The notes beneath the pieces are model-generated. The model had not been told where the DNA came from. It worked only from the letters and a program-made list of their open reading frames with translations, and did no database searches. Made by a program: the position numbers and the translations under genes. Below, one piece after another: positions 26,578 to 34,815 of a stretch of 64,000 nt of DNA. The DNA is from Candidatus Eiseniibacteriota bacterium. Its GTDB lineage: Bacteria; Eisenbacteria; RBG-16-71-46; CAIMUX01. The DNA lies in assembly GCA_903844735.1 (NCBI GenBank), contig CAIMUX010000136.1, positions 1-64,000 of the forward strand. Direction: 5' to 3'. The stretch's first letter is position 1. Every line of letters begins with the position of its first letter.

Positions 26578-27216
26578 TCATGTCAACCCACGCGGCGTGC
26601 CCCCCTCCAACTCCCGCCGCAACCAAGCCCTGGCGAATCGCCACTGATCGCGGACCCAACGCTCGGATCGGCCCATCGCCGCGCCGGTTTCGATCTCGGT
26701 AAGCCCGCCGAAGAACCGCAGCGTCACCACCCGCGCCGCATCGGGATCCAGCACCGCCAGTTTGTCCAACACCCGATCCAGCGCCAAAGCATCCACCGCT
26801 CCATCCCGAGACAGACCGCATTCGTCAGTTAACGTGACACGCGTCCAATCGCCACCCCGTTTCTGCGAGAGTCTGCGGCGCGCCTGGTCGACGAGCACAC
26901 GCCGCATCGCCTCGCTCGCCAGGGCCAGGAACTGCCCCCGCGTGGCGATCTTCGCTCGATCCTGACCCGCCATCCGCAGGTAGACCTCGTGCACCAGCGC
27001 GGTCGGTTGGAGGGTATGACCGACGGACTCCCCCTCGAAGTGAATCTCGGCCAGGGCGCGCAGTTCCTCGTAGACCAGCGGCATGATGGCGGCGAAGGTG
27101 GCGCCGGCGGGGAAAGGCGAACCTGCCCGATCGTCGCCCGGGGAGTTTCCTTCCGATCCGGGTCGGGACGGTGTGCCCGGGAGATCGGGCTCGTCTATCG
27201 ATCCCGGCCCGTTCAC
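26578..27216 (-). CDS. ECF-type RNA polymerase sigma factor (TIGR02999-like)
   Basis: 212 residues. The start is the GTG at 27216-27214, which overlaps the TGA of the upstream remnant (GTGA). The open frame continues upstream to 27435, but that part is antisense-like sequence without homology. Region 2 is seen in FAAIMPLVYEELRALA, then GHTLQPTALVHEVYLRM and EAMRRVLVDQARRR; region 4 is VVTLRFFGGLTEIETGAAMG with RSERWVRDQWRFARAWLRREL. This is the subfamily usually encoded beside Ser/Thr kinases in Acidobacteria, Planctomycetes and FCB relatives. Here the kinase lies convergent, 21 bases away. A Pro/Gly/Asp-rich N-terminal tail (about 1-38) is unusual. Confidence 0.88.
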   Translation of the reverse strand: MNGPGSIDEPDLPGTPSRPGSEGNSPGDDRAGSPFPAGATFAAIMPLVYEELRALAEIHFEGESVGHTLQPTALVHEVYLRMAGQDRAKIATRGQFLALASEAMRRVLVDQARRRLSQKRGGDWTRVTLTDECGLSRDGAVDALALDRVLDKLAVLDPDAARVVTLRFFGGLTEIETGAAMGRSERWVRDQWRFARAWLRRELEGGTPRGLT

Positions 27217-27581
27217 TGCCGGATCCCCGACCGAGCCAGCGCGAACGAGACATGGAGAGCCGTCTCCTTGGGGTACGGCGCCTCGCCGTCGGTCTCCCGG
27301 ATGCGGGCCATCATCTGCTGATAGAGCTCTTCCTGCAGCGGCAGCATCTGCTCGAGCCGCGATTTGGTGTGGGCGTTCTCGGCCTTCAGGTAGGCGACGA
27401 CCTCGGGGTTCTCCTTCTCGCGCAGCCAATGCCAATTGTCAGGATGCACCTCTCCCCGGAGGGTGTCGACGCGCGCAATCCGTTTGGCAACGGGAGGGGC
27501 GAGAAATGGAACAGCCGACGGCGGGGGCTTGGCGGGCGCGCTGACCGCAAGCAGCGGCGACACGGCACGACTGGATTTCAT
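27213..27581 (-). pseudogene. Truncated prolyl oligopeptidase (S9A) N-terminal remnant
   Basis: 122 residues with a good ribosome site (AAAGAGGTAAGTC before the ATG at 27581). Residues about 28-100 match the propeller-side N-terminus of oligopeptidase B: PPVAKRIARVDTLRGEVHPD, NWHWLREKENPEVVAYLKAE, and RIRETDGEAPYP. Homology stops there; the last ~20 residues are unrelated, and the whole catalytic hydrolase part (normally about 680 residues in total) is missing. Its TGA overlaps the GTG of the sigma gene, so translation of the remnant may drive translation of the sigma factor. A working short protein cannot be excluded. Confidence 0.75.
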
Positions 27582-27750
27582 GACTTACCTCTTTCCCTAC
27601 TCTCCCGCAATCACGTGGCTGGACGCGGCGCGCGCGGCGTCCGAGACGGGCCCCGGCCGGTTCGGCTATGATGCCCGGGCGACTGTACCACTCGGAGGGG
27701 CGGCCGCAGCGTCGATGAGAAGCCAATCCCGCGAGAGGAGAAACGGGTCC

Positions 27751-28638
27751 ATGACTGGATTTCCGGTGCCGCAGCACCCCAGGCGTCGATGGGCGCAACG
27801 ATCTGCCCCTCGATCCTCGCGTCAGTTCACGCGTCAATCCGCGCATCTTTCCGCCCCCTCGCTCGCCGCCACGCGCGGTAGAGCCCTCACGCTGTTTCTC
27901 GCCGCCCTCACTCTCGCCTGCTCCACCGTCCCGGTGACCGGACGGCAATCGTTCAACATCGTTCCCGACAGCCAGGCCGAACAGCTCGGCGCCGACGCCT
28001 ACCGGCAAGTGCTGAGCGAATCGCGGCTCATCACCTCCGGAGCGGACTACGACCGCGTGGTGCAGGTGGGACGCCGCATCGCCCGGATCTCCGATTCGCC
28101 GAACCTCGCTTGGGAGTTCACCCTCATCGACGATCTGAAAACGGTGAACGCCTTCTGCCTTCCCGGCGGCAAGGTCGCCGTCTACACCGGCATCCTCCCC
28201 GTCACGCGGAGTGAGGCCGGTTTGGCGGTCGTCGTCGCGCACGAAGTCGCCCACGCGATCGCACGCCACGGTTCGGAGCGAATGACCGACCAACTGGCGC
28301 TCCAGCTCGGCCAGGTTGGACTCGCCGAGCTGCTGGGCGGAAAGAACGAGCAGACCCAGAACCTCGTCCTCGCCGCCTTCGGCGCGGGCGCGCAGGTCGG
28401 CGTCCTGCTCCCGTTCAGCCGTGCGCAGGAGACGGAGGCCGATCACATCGGACTCGTTTACATGGCGCGCGCCGGTTACGACCCGCACGAGGCGCCGCGT
28501 TTCTGGGAGCGGATGGCGACGCAATCGGCGGGCTCACGGCCACCCGCCTTCCTCAGCACCCACCCCGCGCCGGAGGACCGGATCCGGCGGATCGAGGGGT
28601 TCATCCCCGAGGCGATGCGGGAGTACCGGCCGCGATGA
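27751..28638 (+). CDS. M48-family metalloprotease, lipoprotein
   Basis: 295 residues from the ATG at 27751 (AGGAG 10 bases upstream). A long basic leader precedes a lipobox LTLAC (Cys57). The zinc site is HEVAH (164-168) in VVAHEVAHAIARHG, with the third ligand Glu229 in ETEADHIGLVYMARAGYDP, the layout of LoiP/BepA-type proteases. These work at the inner face of the outer membrane in quality control of assembled proteins. The C-terminal STHPAPEDRIRRIE motif is also typical. It is followed after 16 bases by a DUF3810 gene in the same direction. Confidence 0.92.
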   Translation: MTGFPVPQHPRRRWAQRSAPRSSRQFTRQSAHLSAPSLAATRGRALTLFLAALTLACSTVPVTGRQSFNIVPDSQAEQLGADAYRQVLSESRLITSGADYDRVVQVGRRIARISDSPNLAWEFTLIDDLKTVNAFCLPGGKVAVYTGILPVTRSEAGLAVVVAHEVAHAIARHGSERMTDQLALQLGQVGLAELLGGKNEQTQNLVLAAFGAGAQVGVLLPFSRAQETEADHIGLVYMARAGYDPHEAPRFWERMATQSAGSRPPAFLSTHPAPEDRIRRIEGFIPEAMREYRPR

Positions 28639-28654
28639 AGCTGCGGATTTCGGG

Positions 28655-29932
28655 GTGACGAGAGTCGCCCGGACATCGCGAGGCCGGCACGCGGGACGCG
28701 AGCTGCGCCGATGCCTGACCTGGATTGTCGTGCTGGCGGGCGGAGTCTTCGCGGCGCGAGGGGCAGCTCTCGTCCCCGGGGCGGTCGACCTAATCTATGG
28801 ACGCACGCTCTTCCCGCGCATCGCGGCCCTCATCGGCACCCCCGCCCGCGCCGTGTCCGTGAGTCTGGTGCAGCTCGTCGCGATCGTTGTCGTTGCCGGC
28901 GCGGGGTTGGGCCTCGTCCTCGGCACCCGCCGCGCCATTCGCCGCCGCTCCTGGACCGCGGGCTTCGGTCCGCCACACCGACTGTTCGCGCTCCTCGCCG
29001 TGACGGCCTGGAGTTTTCAGATCGCGTGGGGATTCAACTACGCTCGCCCGCCACTCGTGGAGCGACTGAAACTGCGCCGCGTTCCCGCGGAGCCCGCGAA
29101 TCTTACACGCCTCGTCCGGACGCTGGCGTACGAGGTGAACACGAGCTACCGGTTGGCCATCGAGTCGAGGCAATACCAATCGCGGGAAGCCCCGGCGAGT
29201 TCCCTCGCGCCCGCGACGTCCGGCGCGCCCGCGACGCTGTCGTCCTCGCTCGCCGCGACTGTCCCCAGCTCCGGTCGCCCGCACAAAACCGATCGGCCAC
29301 CCGGAAGTCCCGGCCCCGTGACCCTACGCATCGATCGACAGGTCGTCGCCGACCGACTCGCCGCCGGGTATGCGTGGCTCGTCCCGTCGTTTCAGTTGCG
29401 GCCGCTACCGACACCCACGTACCCGCGCCCCCTCGGCTGGGTGCTGACCCGGCTCGGCCTCGGCGGCTTCTACTTCCCGTTCACGGCCGAGGCAACCGTG
29501 AACGCAGCCATCCCGGACGCGGTGGTGCCCTTCGTCACAGCCCACGAGATGGCCCACCAACGCGGCATCGCGCCCGAGGACGAGGCGAACTTCCAGGCCT
29601 ATCTCGCCTGCCGGGAGAGCGGGCTCGTCGCCGCGCGTTATTCCGGAGCGCTCGGCGCATTCGGACTGGCCTGGAACGCTCTGGCACGAGCAGCGCCCGA
29701 TTCGGCCCGAACCCTCGCGCCGAGTCTCCTCGACCCCGGGCCACGCGCCGATCGTTCTGCGATCCGGGATTTCTGGATTCGGCATGAGGGATCGGCCTCC
29801 GCGGCCGCGGAACGGGTCAATCACGCCTACCTCCGTGCTAATGCACAGCGTGGCGGCATTGCCTCCTACGGTCGGGCCGTAGATCTGCTTCTCGCCTACC
29901 AGGCGGCCGGATTGATCGAGGCGAACGAGTGA
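28655..29932 (+). CDS. DUF3810-family putative membrane metallopeptidase
   Basis: 425 residues from a GTG at 28655; the ribosome site is weak, so the start is uncertain. Three hydrophobic segments lie near the N-terminus (TWIVVLAGGVFAARGAALV; VSLVQLVAIVVVAGAGLGLV; LFALLAVTAWSFQIAWGF), matching the usual DUF3810 layout. HEMAHQ (from His297) is followed by EDEANFQAYLAC, giving an HExxH site with a downstream Glu. A Ser/Thr/Pro-rich insert (about 180-225) is not part of the family core. It lies between an M48 protease and a Mur ligase, which suggests an envelope role. Confidence 0.8.
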   Translation: MTRVARTSRGRHAGRELRRCLTWIVVLAGGVFAARGAALVPGAVDLIYGRTLFPRIAALIGTPARAVSVSLVQLVAIVVVAGAGLGLVLGTRRAIRRRSWTAGFGPPHRLFALLAVTAWSFQIAWGFNYARPPLVERLKLRRVPAEPANLTRLVRTLAYEVNTSYRLAIESRQYQSREAPASSLAPATSGAPATLSSSLAATVPSSGRPHKTDRPPGSPGPVTLRIDRQVVADRLAAGYAWLVPSFQLRPLPTPTYPRPLGWVLTRLGLGGFYFPFTAEATVNAAIPDAVVPFVTAHEMAHQRGIAPEDEANFQAYLACRESGLVAARYSGALGAFGLAWNALARAAPDSARTLAPSLLDPGPRADRSAIRDFWIRHEGSASAAAERVNHAYLRANAQRGGIASYGRAVDLLLAYQAAGLIEANE

Positions 29933-30079
29933 GATCCGCGGAGTCGGAGCCCACCTCATCTATGCCCTGCGAGCTGGACCCGGCTGCCGCCTTCGTATAC
30001 CGTCCGTGCGGTATCAAGCAGGCGGCGGGACGCGACGGGCGGGCGATGATCTGTCGCGCGCGGGACGCGGGGGTTCGGC

Positions 30080-31708
30080 ATGCGAGTGCGGGATGTGACC
30101 GGCGGACCAGGCCGGCGACCGTGGTATCACTTTGCCGGCGTGGCGGGCAGCGGCATGAGCGCTCTGGCGCAATTCCACGCCCTGCGTGGCGGGATGGCCA
30201 CGGGAAGCGACCGGTTCTTCGACTACCCGAAACGCGAAGCGGGATCCGCGGTGAACGGGACCACCGAGCAGGGCCGCGCGCACTTGCCCGGAGATCAGCG
30301 CCGGGACGAGCGCCGGGATCCGCCCGAGGACGAACGCGATCTCATGGACCTCCGATCCCGCCTCGAGGCTTGCGGCATCATGATCACGCCGCAGGATGGC
30401 ACCGGCCTGTCCGGTCCCGAAGGTCTTTGTGATGCCCTGATCGTCTCCAGCGCGGTGGAGGAAACCGTGCCCGACGTCCGGGCAGCCCGCGCGCGCGGCG
30501 TGCCTGTGCTGCACCGTTCCGAGCTGCTGGCCCGCTTCGTCCGGGAACACCGCGCCGTGGCAATCACCGGCACCAGCGGCAAGTCGACCGTCACCGCCAT
30601 GACCTTCGAGATTCTTGTGGCCGCCGGCCTGGACCCATCGGTGATCACCGGTGCCGACCTGGACGGCCTGCGCGAGAATCGCATGCCGAGCGTGTCCAGC
30701 CTGCCCGGCGTGCCTGGCTTGCCGGGCCTGTCCGGCATGCCGAGCTTGCTCGGCTTGCCGGGAAACGCATGGGCCGGGCGCGGCGATCTCCTCGTCATCG
30801 AGGCGGATGAGAGCGACGGGAGCCTCGTGCGCTATGAGCCATGGGCGGGGGTGCTGCTGAACCTCCAGCGGGATCACAAGGAGCCCGAGGAATTGGCGAA
30901 GATCTTCAGCGTCTTCCGCGCGCAGACCCACGGTCCGTTCATCATCGGCGAAGAGGCCAACCTCGACTACCTCGCCGAGGGAGCCATCCGCTTCGGATTC
31001 GGCGAGCGATGCGACTTGCGTGCAGAGAACATTTCCCTCAACGGTGACGGCTCGCACTTCACGCTCCGTGCACATCACGCGATCCGGGACCCGGGAGGCG
31101 ACACCGTGGAGGTCCGCCTCCCCGTACCGGGCTTGCACAATGTCTCGAACGCCACGGCCGCCGTGGCGGCCGCCCGGGTCTGCGGGGTGACCTTGCCCAC
31201 CGCCGCCTTTGCCCTCGCCGGTTTCCGAGGCGTGGCGCGGCGATTCCGCCTGCTCGGCGCCGCCCGCGGCGTGGAAGTGGTCGACGACTTCGCCCACAAC
31301 CCGGAGAAGATCGCCGCCGCCATCGCTGCCGCACGGCTACGGACCGACCCGCGCCGGGGTCGCCTTCTCGCTTTTTTCCAGCCGCACGGTTTCGGTCCCA
31401 CCCGCTTTCTTCGCGACGGACTGATCGAAGCGTTTGTCCGCGGTCTCACCAAACACGACCGGCTCTACCTGCCCGAGATCTTTTACGCCGGAGGAACAGC
31501 GTCGCGTGATATCTCGTCTTCGGACATCGTGGAGACGGTCTGCGCGCGCGGAGTGCCGGCGACGTTTCGAGGAACCCGAGACGAGCTGGTCGGACTGATC
31601 GCGGCCGAGGCGCAGGCGGGCGATCTTGTCCTCGTCATGGGGGCACGGGATCCTTCGCTCACCGGGTTTGCGCGGGCCATCCTGCGCCGACTGGAGGAGG
31701 CCCGATGA
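30080..31708 (+). CDS. Mur ligase family protein (MurC/Mpl-like)
   Basis: 542 residues. The N-terminal Rossmann domain begins WYHFAGVAGSGMSALAQFHA. The ATP-binding loop is AITGTSGKSTVTAM (about 160-172), followed by DLLVIEADESDGSL and NLQRDHKEP. The C-terminal domain has VVDDFAHNPEKIAAAI and GDLVLVMGARDPS. This is the MurC/Mpl branch, which joins an amino acid or peptide to UDP-MurNAc; the substrate is not clear because the loop is GTSGKST rather than GTHGKTT. Two inserts are odd: a charged one (about 55-95) and a collagen-like LPG repeat (about 207-225). The next gene starts within its stop codon (ATGA). Confidence 0.85.
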   Translation: MRVRDVTGGPGRRPWYHFAGVAGSGMSALAQFHALRGGMATGSDRFFDYPKREAGSAVNGTTEQGRAHLPGDQRRDERRDPPEDERDLMDLRSRLEACGIMITPQDGTGLSGPEGLCDALIVSSAVEETVPDVRAARARGVPVLHRSELLARFVREHRAVAITGTSGKSTVTAMTFEILVAAGLDPSVITGADLDGLRENRMPSVSSLPGVPGLPGLSGMPSLLGLPGNAWAGRGDLLVIEADESDGSLVRYEPWAGVLLNLQRDHKEPEELAKIFSVFRAQTHGPFIIGEEANLDYLAEGAIRFGFGERCDLRAENISLNGDGSHFTLRAHHAIRDPGGDTVEVRLPVPGLHNVSNATAAVAAARVCGVTLPTAAFALAGFRGVARRFRLLGAARGVEVVDDFAHNPEKIAAAIAAARLRTDPRRGRLLAFFQPHGFGPTRFLRDGLIEAFVRGLTKHDRLYLPEIFYAGGTASRDISSSDIVETVCARGVPATFRGTRDELVGLIAAEAQAGDLVLVMGARDPSLTGFARAILRRLEEAR

Positions 31709-34700
31709 AGTCGAGAGAGCGGACCGTGCCACCGAGACGAGACATCGCGATGAGTCGGCCACCCGGGCGCTTCGGCCTGCGGTGGGCCGCGGGACTGCTG
31801 CTCCTCATCGGTTCGAATTCCAGTGCGTCGTCATCCACAGCGCGACCGTTCACCGGGGCGCTGCCCTCCGCGGCGGCGGCGGCGTCACCGGCAGGGCCAG
31901 GTCGAGCTGCTTTGCACGCCGATCTCGCCGACGACGCTCCCCTCGCCCCGCTCGCCCGCGCACGCCTCGATCACCACATCGACGCGCCGATCCTTGGCGT
32001 TTGGCGCGACACCTGCGAGGAAGCCGAGGCGCGGGCGTTTGACTTCCTCTTCGCGTGGCTGCCTTCTTCTGATCTGGCGGCCTGGCGCGCCGATCGTGTG
32101 ATTACCGAGATCCGTCTGGCCCTGGCCACGCGCAGGGCGGTCCCGTGGGACGACCTGGTCGACGAGGAGACCTTTCTCCGGTTCGTTCTCCCCCACCGCG
32201 TGGCCCAGGAGCCGGTGGAACCGTGGCGGACGACGCTGCACGATCTTCTGTGGCCACGGGTGCGCGACCTCTCCCTGCCCGAGGCGATCCTCGAAACAAA
32301 CCGCTTCTGCCGCGAATGGGCGACCTTTCGCCCCAGTTCGGCGCGTGACCAGGCGCCATCAGCCACCATGGCACGCGGTTTCGGCCGATGCGAGGAGGAG
32401 ATGATCTTCTTCGTCTGCGCGGCGCGGAGCGTCGGGATCCCCGCGCGACCGTGCTATACCCCGTGGTGGACGGCGTCCGACGACAACCACGCGTGGGTCG
32501 AGGCGTGGGCCGGAGATGGCTGGCATTACCTCGGCGCCTGCGAGCCGGAGGCTGAGCTCGACCGCGCGTGGTTTACCGGGCCGGCCCGACGCGCGGGACT
32601 GGTGCTGAGCGTGGCCTACGGCGAGGAGCTCCGGGGATTCGGCCCGTCAGCGACGGAGGTCTACGCGCGTGGACGCGGTGTGACACTGGTCAACTCTACC
32701 GGCGTATACACCACGGCCGGACGGGCCGCGGTTCGCTGGGCCGATCTCGATTCGGCCGCACGGGCCTTCCCCCCTGCAGGAGACGCCGACACGTCATCGC
32801 TCCGGCGAGCCAAGGTGCCGGTCACGATTCATGTCTTCAACTCCGGGTCGCTGGTGCCTCTCGGCACGTTCGCCGCCGGAGACACGATGACGCTGGGCCC
32901 GCAGGACTATTTCGCCTCCTGCTCGGTGGACAACCGGCCGGTCGGCGCGTTTCTGACGATTCATCCGGGCGAAACCACGGTGATCTCGTTCGATCCGCGC
33001 GGCGGCGAAGAGGCGTTGCGGGCGCTTTTCGCGCGGCCATTCACACTGCGAATCCCCGAGCCGGCGGCGGCCACCGCGCGTTCCGTGCCCCTCAACATTG
33101 CGCCCGATGGCGTCGACTCCCCGGGCCGTTCCGCGCTGGTGAGGGAAACCGCGCAGCGACGGGCCGAGTCGATACGGGCCGACTCGCTTCGTCGCATCGT
33201 CCTCTCCGCCGCATGGCAAGCGCGCGATCGCCGCGGAGCCGACGCCGTACTCAGCCACCTGGCCGAGGTTCCACCGCGCGCCGCACATTGGCTCTCTTTC
33301 CTTCCCTCAGCCACACCGCGCGAGGCGGCTGACGCGCGGGCCTTCGTGCTCGAGATGGACGACAAGGATTTTCTCGAGGCCGACACCACGGGGGCAAGGT
33401 TGGCGCTCCGCGAGTCGCGCCGTGTCCGGTCGATGCGGACGACGCAGTCGGCGCACCCGGCGTGCCAGGCGCGGACGGCACGGGCGGCGCAATCAGGGTC
33501 CCGGCGGTCCGATGGGGCAGTCTCGGCCGCTCAGGCCGCGCCTGGCCCCATCGTCACGGGCCGTGCATGGTCCAACCAGGCTGTGCCTGACTCGATCTGG
33601 AATCACTTCGTCCTCTCGCCCCGGATCGGTGACCAGCCGTTCGACCCGGACCTTTGGAGCGTGCTCCCTCTGCTCACCGACAAGCACGGCAGGCTCTTCG
33701 AGGCTCAGGCGATCCTTGCCGCCTTCACCGCTCGCGTGCAGCGCGACGAGCCGAAGCGACTCGGACATCTGGCCCGCCCGTCGGAGACCTGGGCCTCGGG
33801 TTGGGCCACGCCCGTCGCAGCGCGCGTCGGCCTCGTTGGTCTGTTTCGGCGCAACGGAATCCCAGCCCGGGTGGAGGCCGAGGGGCGCTGGGTGGAGGCT
33901 TGGCGGGACGTACGCTGGGTTCCGTGCGATCCGTTCGATGCCGCCTCCTGGAATCGCCGTGAAGGAGAGGTGGCGGCGGCGACCGGCACACCGGGACATC
34001 TGCGGGCTGTCATCCGTGATGGCGCGCGAGTCATGACCGAGGCGGAACCTTGGCGCCACTTCCGCCTCGCTCGTTTCACAGAAGGGCGATTCTCCCCTCT
34101 CGATGTGGACTACCCGTGCACCACTGGTGTGTTGACGATGGACCTCGAACCGGGTTCGTGGTGGCTCATGGGCGGCCTGCGGGGAACCGACGGAGCGCCC
34201 CGCGGTCGAGCGATCCCCTTCACGCTCGCCGCCGGAGAATCGATCTCCGTGACTCTCGACCTCGGCACGACCGCGCAAGCCGCTCCCTTCGCGCGCCTCC
34301 CGGCCGCCCTGCGCGCGCGCGCGGGCGACGGACCAGTCTTGGTCTTCGCCTGGAAACCAACGTCCGAGCCATCGATCCGCACCGCCACCGCTCTGGCCGA
34401 CGTTCTGGCTGAGACCTCGGCCCGCGGCGTGGCGATCACTTCAATGCCGCTGGCGCCCACGGAATCCGGTGACTCTGGGTTCAACCCTCACGACTCGGGT
34501 CTGACCGACTCGGGTCCGGCCGGCTCGGGCCTGCCCGGCTCGGGCCCGTTCGGCTCACAACTGCCCGGCCATGGCTTTCCGACCTGGGTTCCCGTCCGTC
34601 CGATGTTCCCTGCTGACCTCGCCCCGCTCTTCGAAATCAGCTCCGACACTGAGCTGCCGGTACTCCTCCTGGCCGACCGGGACGGGGCGATCCTCCTGCG

Positions 34701-34788
34701 TCTCGCGGGTATGCGTCCCGACGCCGCCGATCGCATGCGCCAGGCGCTAGACCGTCTTGACGCCTCCGGGTTGGCCCGTCCAGAGTAG
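31705..34788 (+). CDS. Large exported transglutaminase-like protein, second domain degenerate
   Basis: 1027 residues; the ATG at 31705 overlaps the previous TGA. A signal-like segment (about 22-45) is followed by a transglutaminase core (about 215-300): Cys of GRCEEE, GIPARPCYTPWW, His of DDNHAWVEAW, and LGACEPEAELDRAWF, a form known from Bacteroidetes proteins. A second similar region (about 685-760: GLFRRNGIPAR, GRWVEAWRDVRWVPCDPF) lacks the catalytic Cys. The last part resembles a thioredoxin-like fold without CxxC and holds a repeat of the type DSGxxGSGLPGSG (34462-34557). Likely an envelope enzyme or peptidase relative; the substrate is unknown. Confidence 0.8.
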   Translation: MKSRERTVPPRRDIAMSRPPGRFGLRWAAGLLLLIGSNSSASSSTARPFTGALPSAAAAASPAGPGRAALHADLADDAPLAPLARARLDHHIDAPILGVWRDTCEEAEARAFDFLFAWLPSSDLAAWRADRVITEIRLALATRRAVPWDDLVDEETFLRFVLPHRVAQEPVEPWRTTLHDLLWPRVRDLSLPEAILETNRFCREWATFRPSSARDQAPSATMARGFGRCEEEMIFFVCAARSVGIPARPCYTPWWTASDDNHAWVEAWAGDGWHYLGACEPEAELDRAWFTGPARRAGLVLSVAYGEELRGFGPSATEVYARGRGVTLVNSTGVYTTAGRAAVRWADLDSAARAFPPAGDADTSSLRRAKVPVTIHVFNSGSLVPLGTFAAGDTMTLGPQDYFASCSVDNRPVGAFLTIHPGETTVISFDPRGGEEALRALFARPFTLRIPEPAAATARSVPLNIAPDGVDSPGRSALVRETAQRRAESIRADSLRRIVLSAAWQARDRRGADAVLSHLAEVPPRAAHWLSFLPSATPREAADARAFVLEMDDKDFLEADTTGARLALRESRRVRSMRTTQSAHPACQARTARAAQSGSRRSDGAVSAAQAAPGPIVTGRAWSNQAVPDSIWNHFVLSPRIGDQPFDPDLWSVLPLLTDKHGRLFEAQAILAAFTARVQRDEPKRLGHLARPSETWASGWATPVAARVGLVGLFRRNGIPARVEAEGRWVEAWRDVRWVPCDPFDAASWNRREGEVAAATGTPGHLRAVIRDGARVMTEAEPWRHFRLARFTEGRFSPLDVDYPCTTGVLTMDLEPGSWWLMGGLRGTDGAPRGRAIPFTLAAGESISVTLDLGTTAQAAPFARLPAALRARAGDGPVLVFAWKPTSEPSIRTATALADVLAETSARGVAITSMPLAPTESGDSGFNPHDSGLTDSGPAGSGLPGSGPFGSQLPGHGFPTWVPVRPMFPADLAPLFEISSDTELPVLLLADRDGAILLRLAGMRPDAADRMRQALDRLDASGLARPE

Positions 34789-34815
34789 GGGCCGGCAGTA
34801 GGGAACGGGGATTTC

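Noticed and set aside
27217-27435. Longer N-terminus for the sigma factor
   Set aside because: This part is the out-of-frame reading of the peptidase remnant; the GTG at 27216 begins just past it and precedes the conserved regions.
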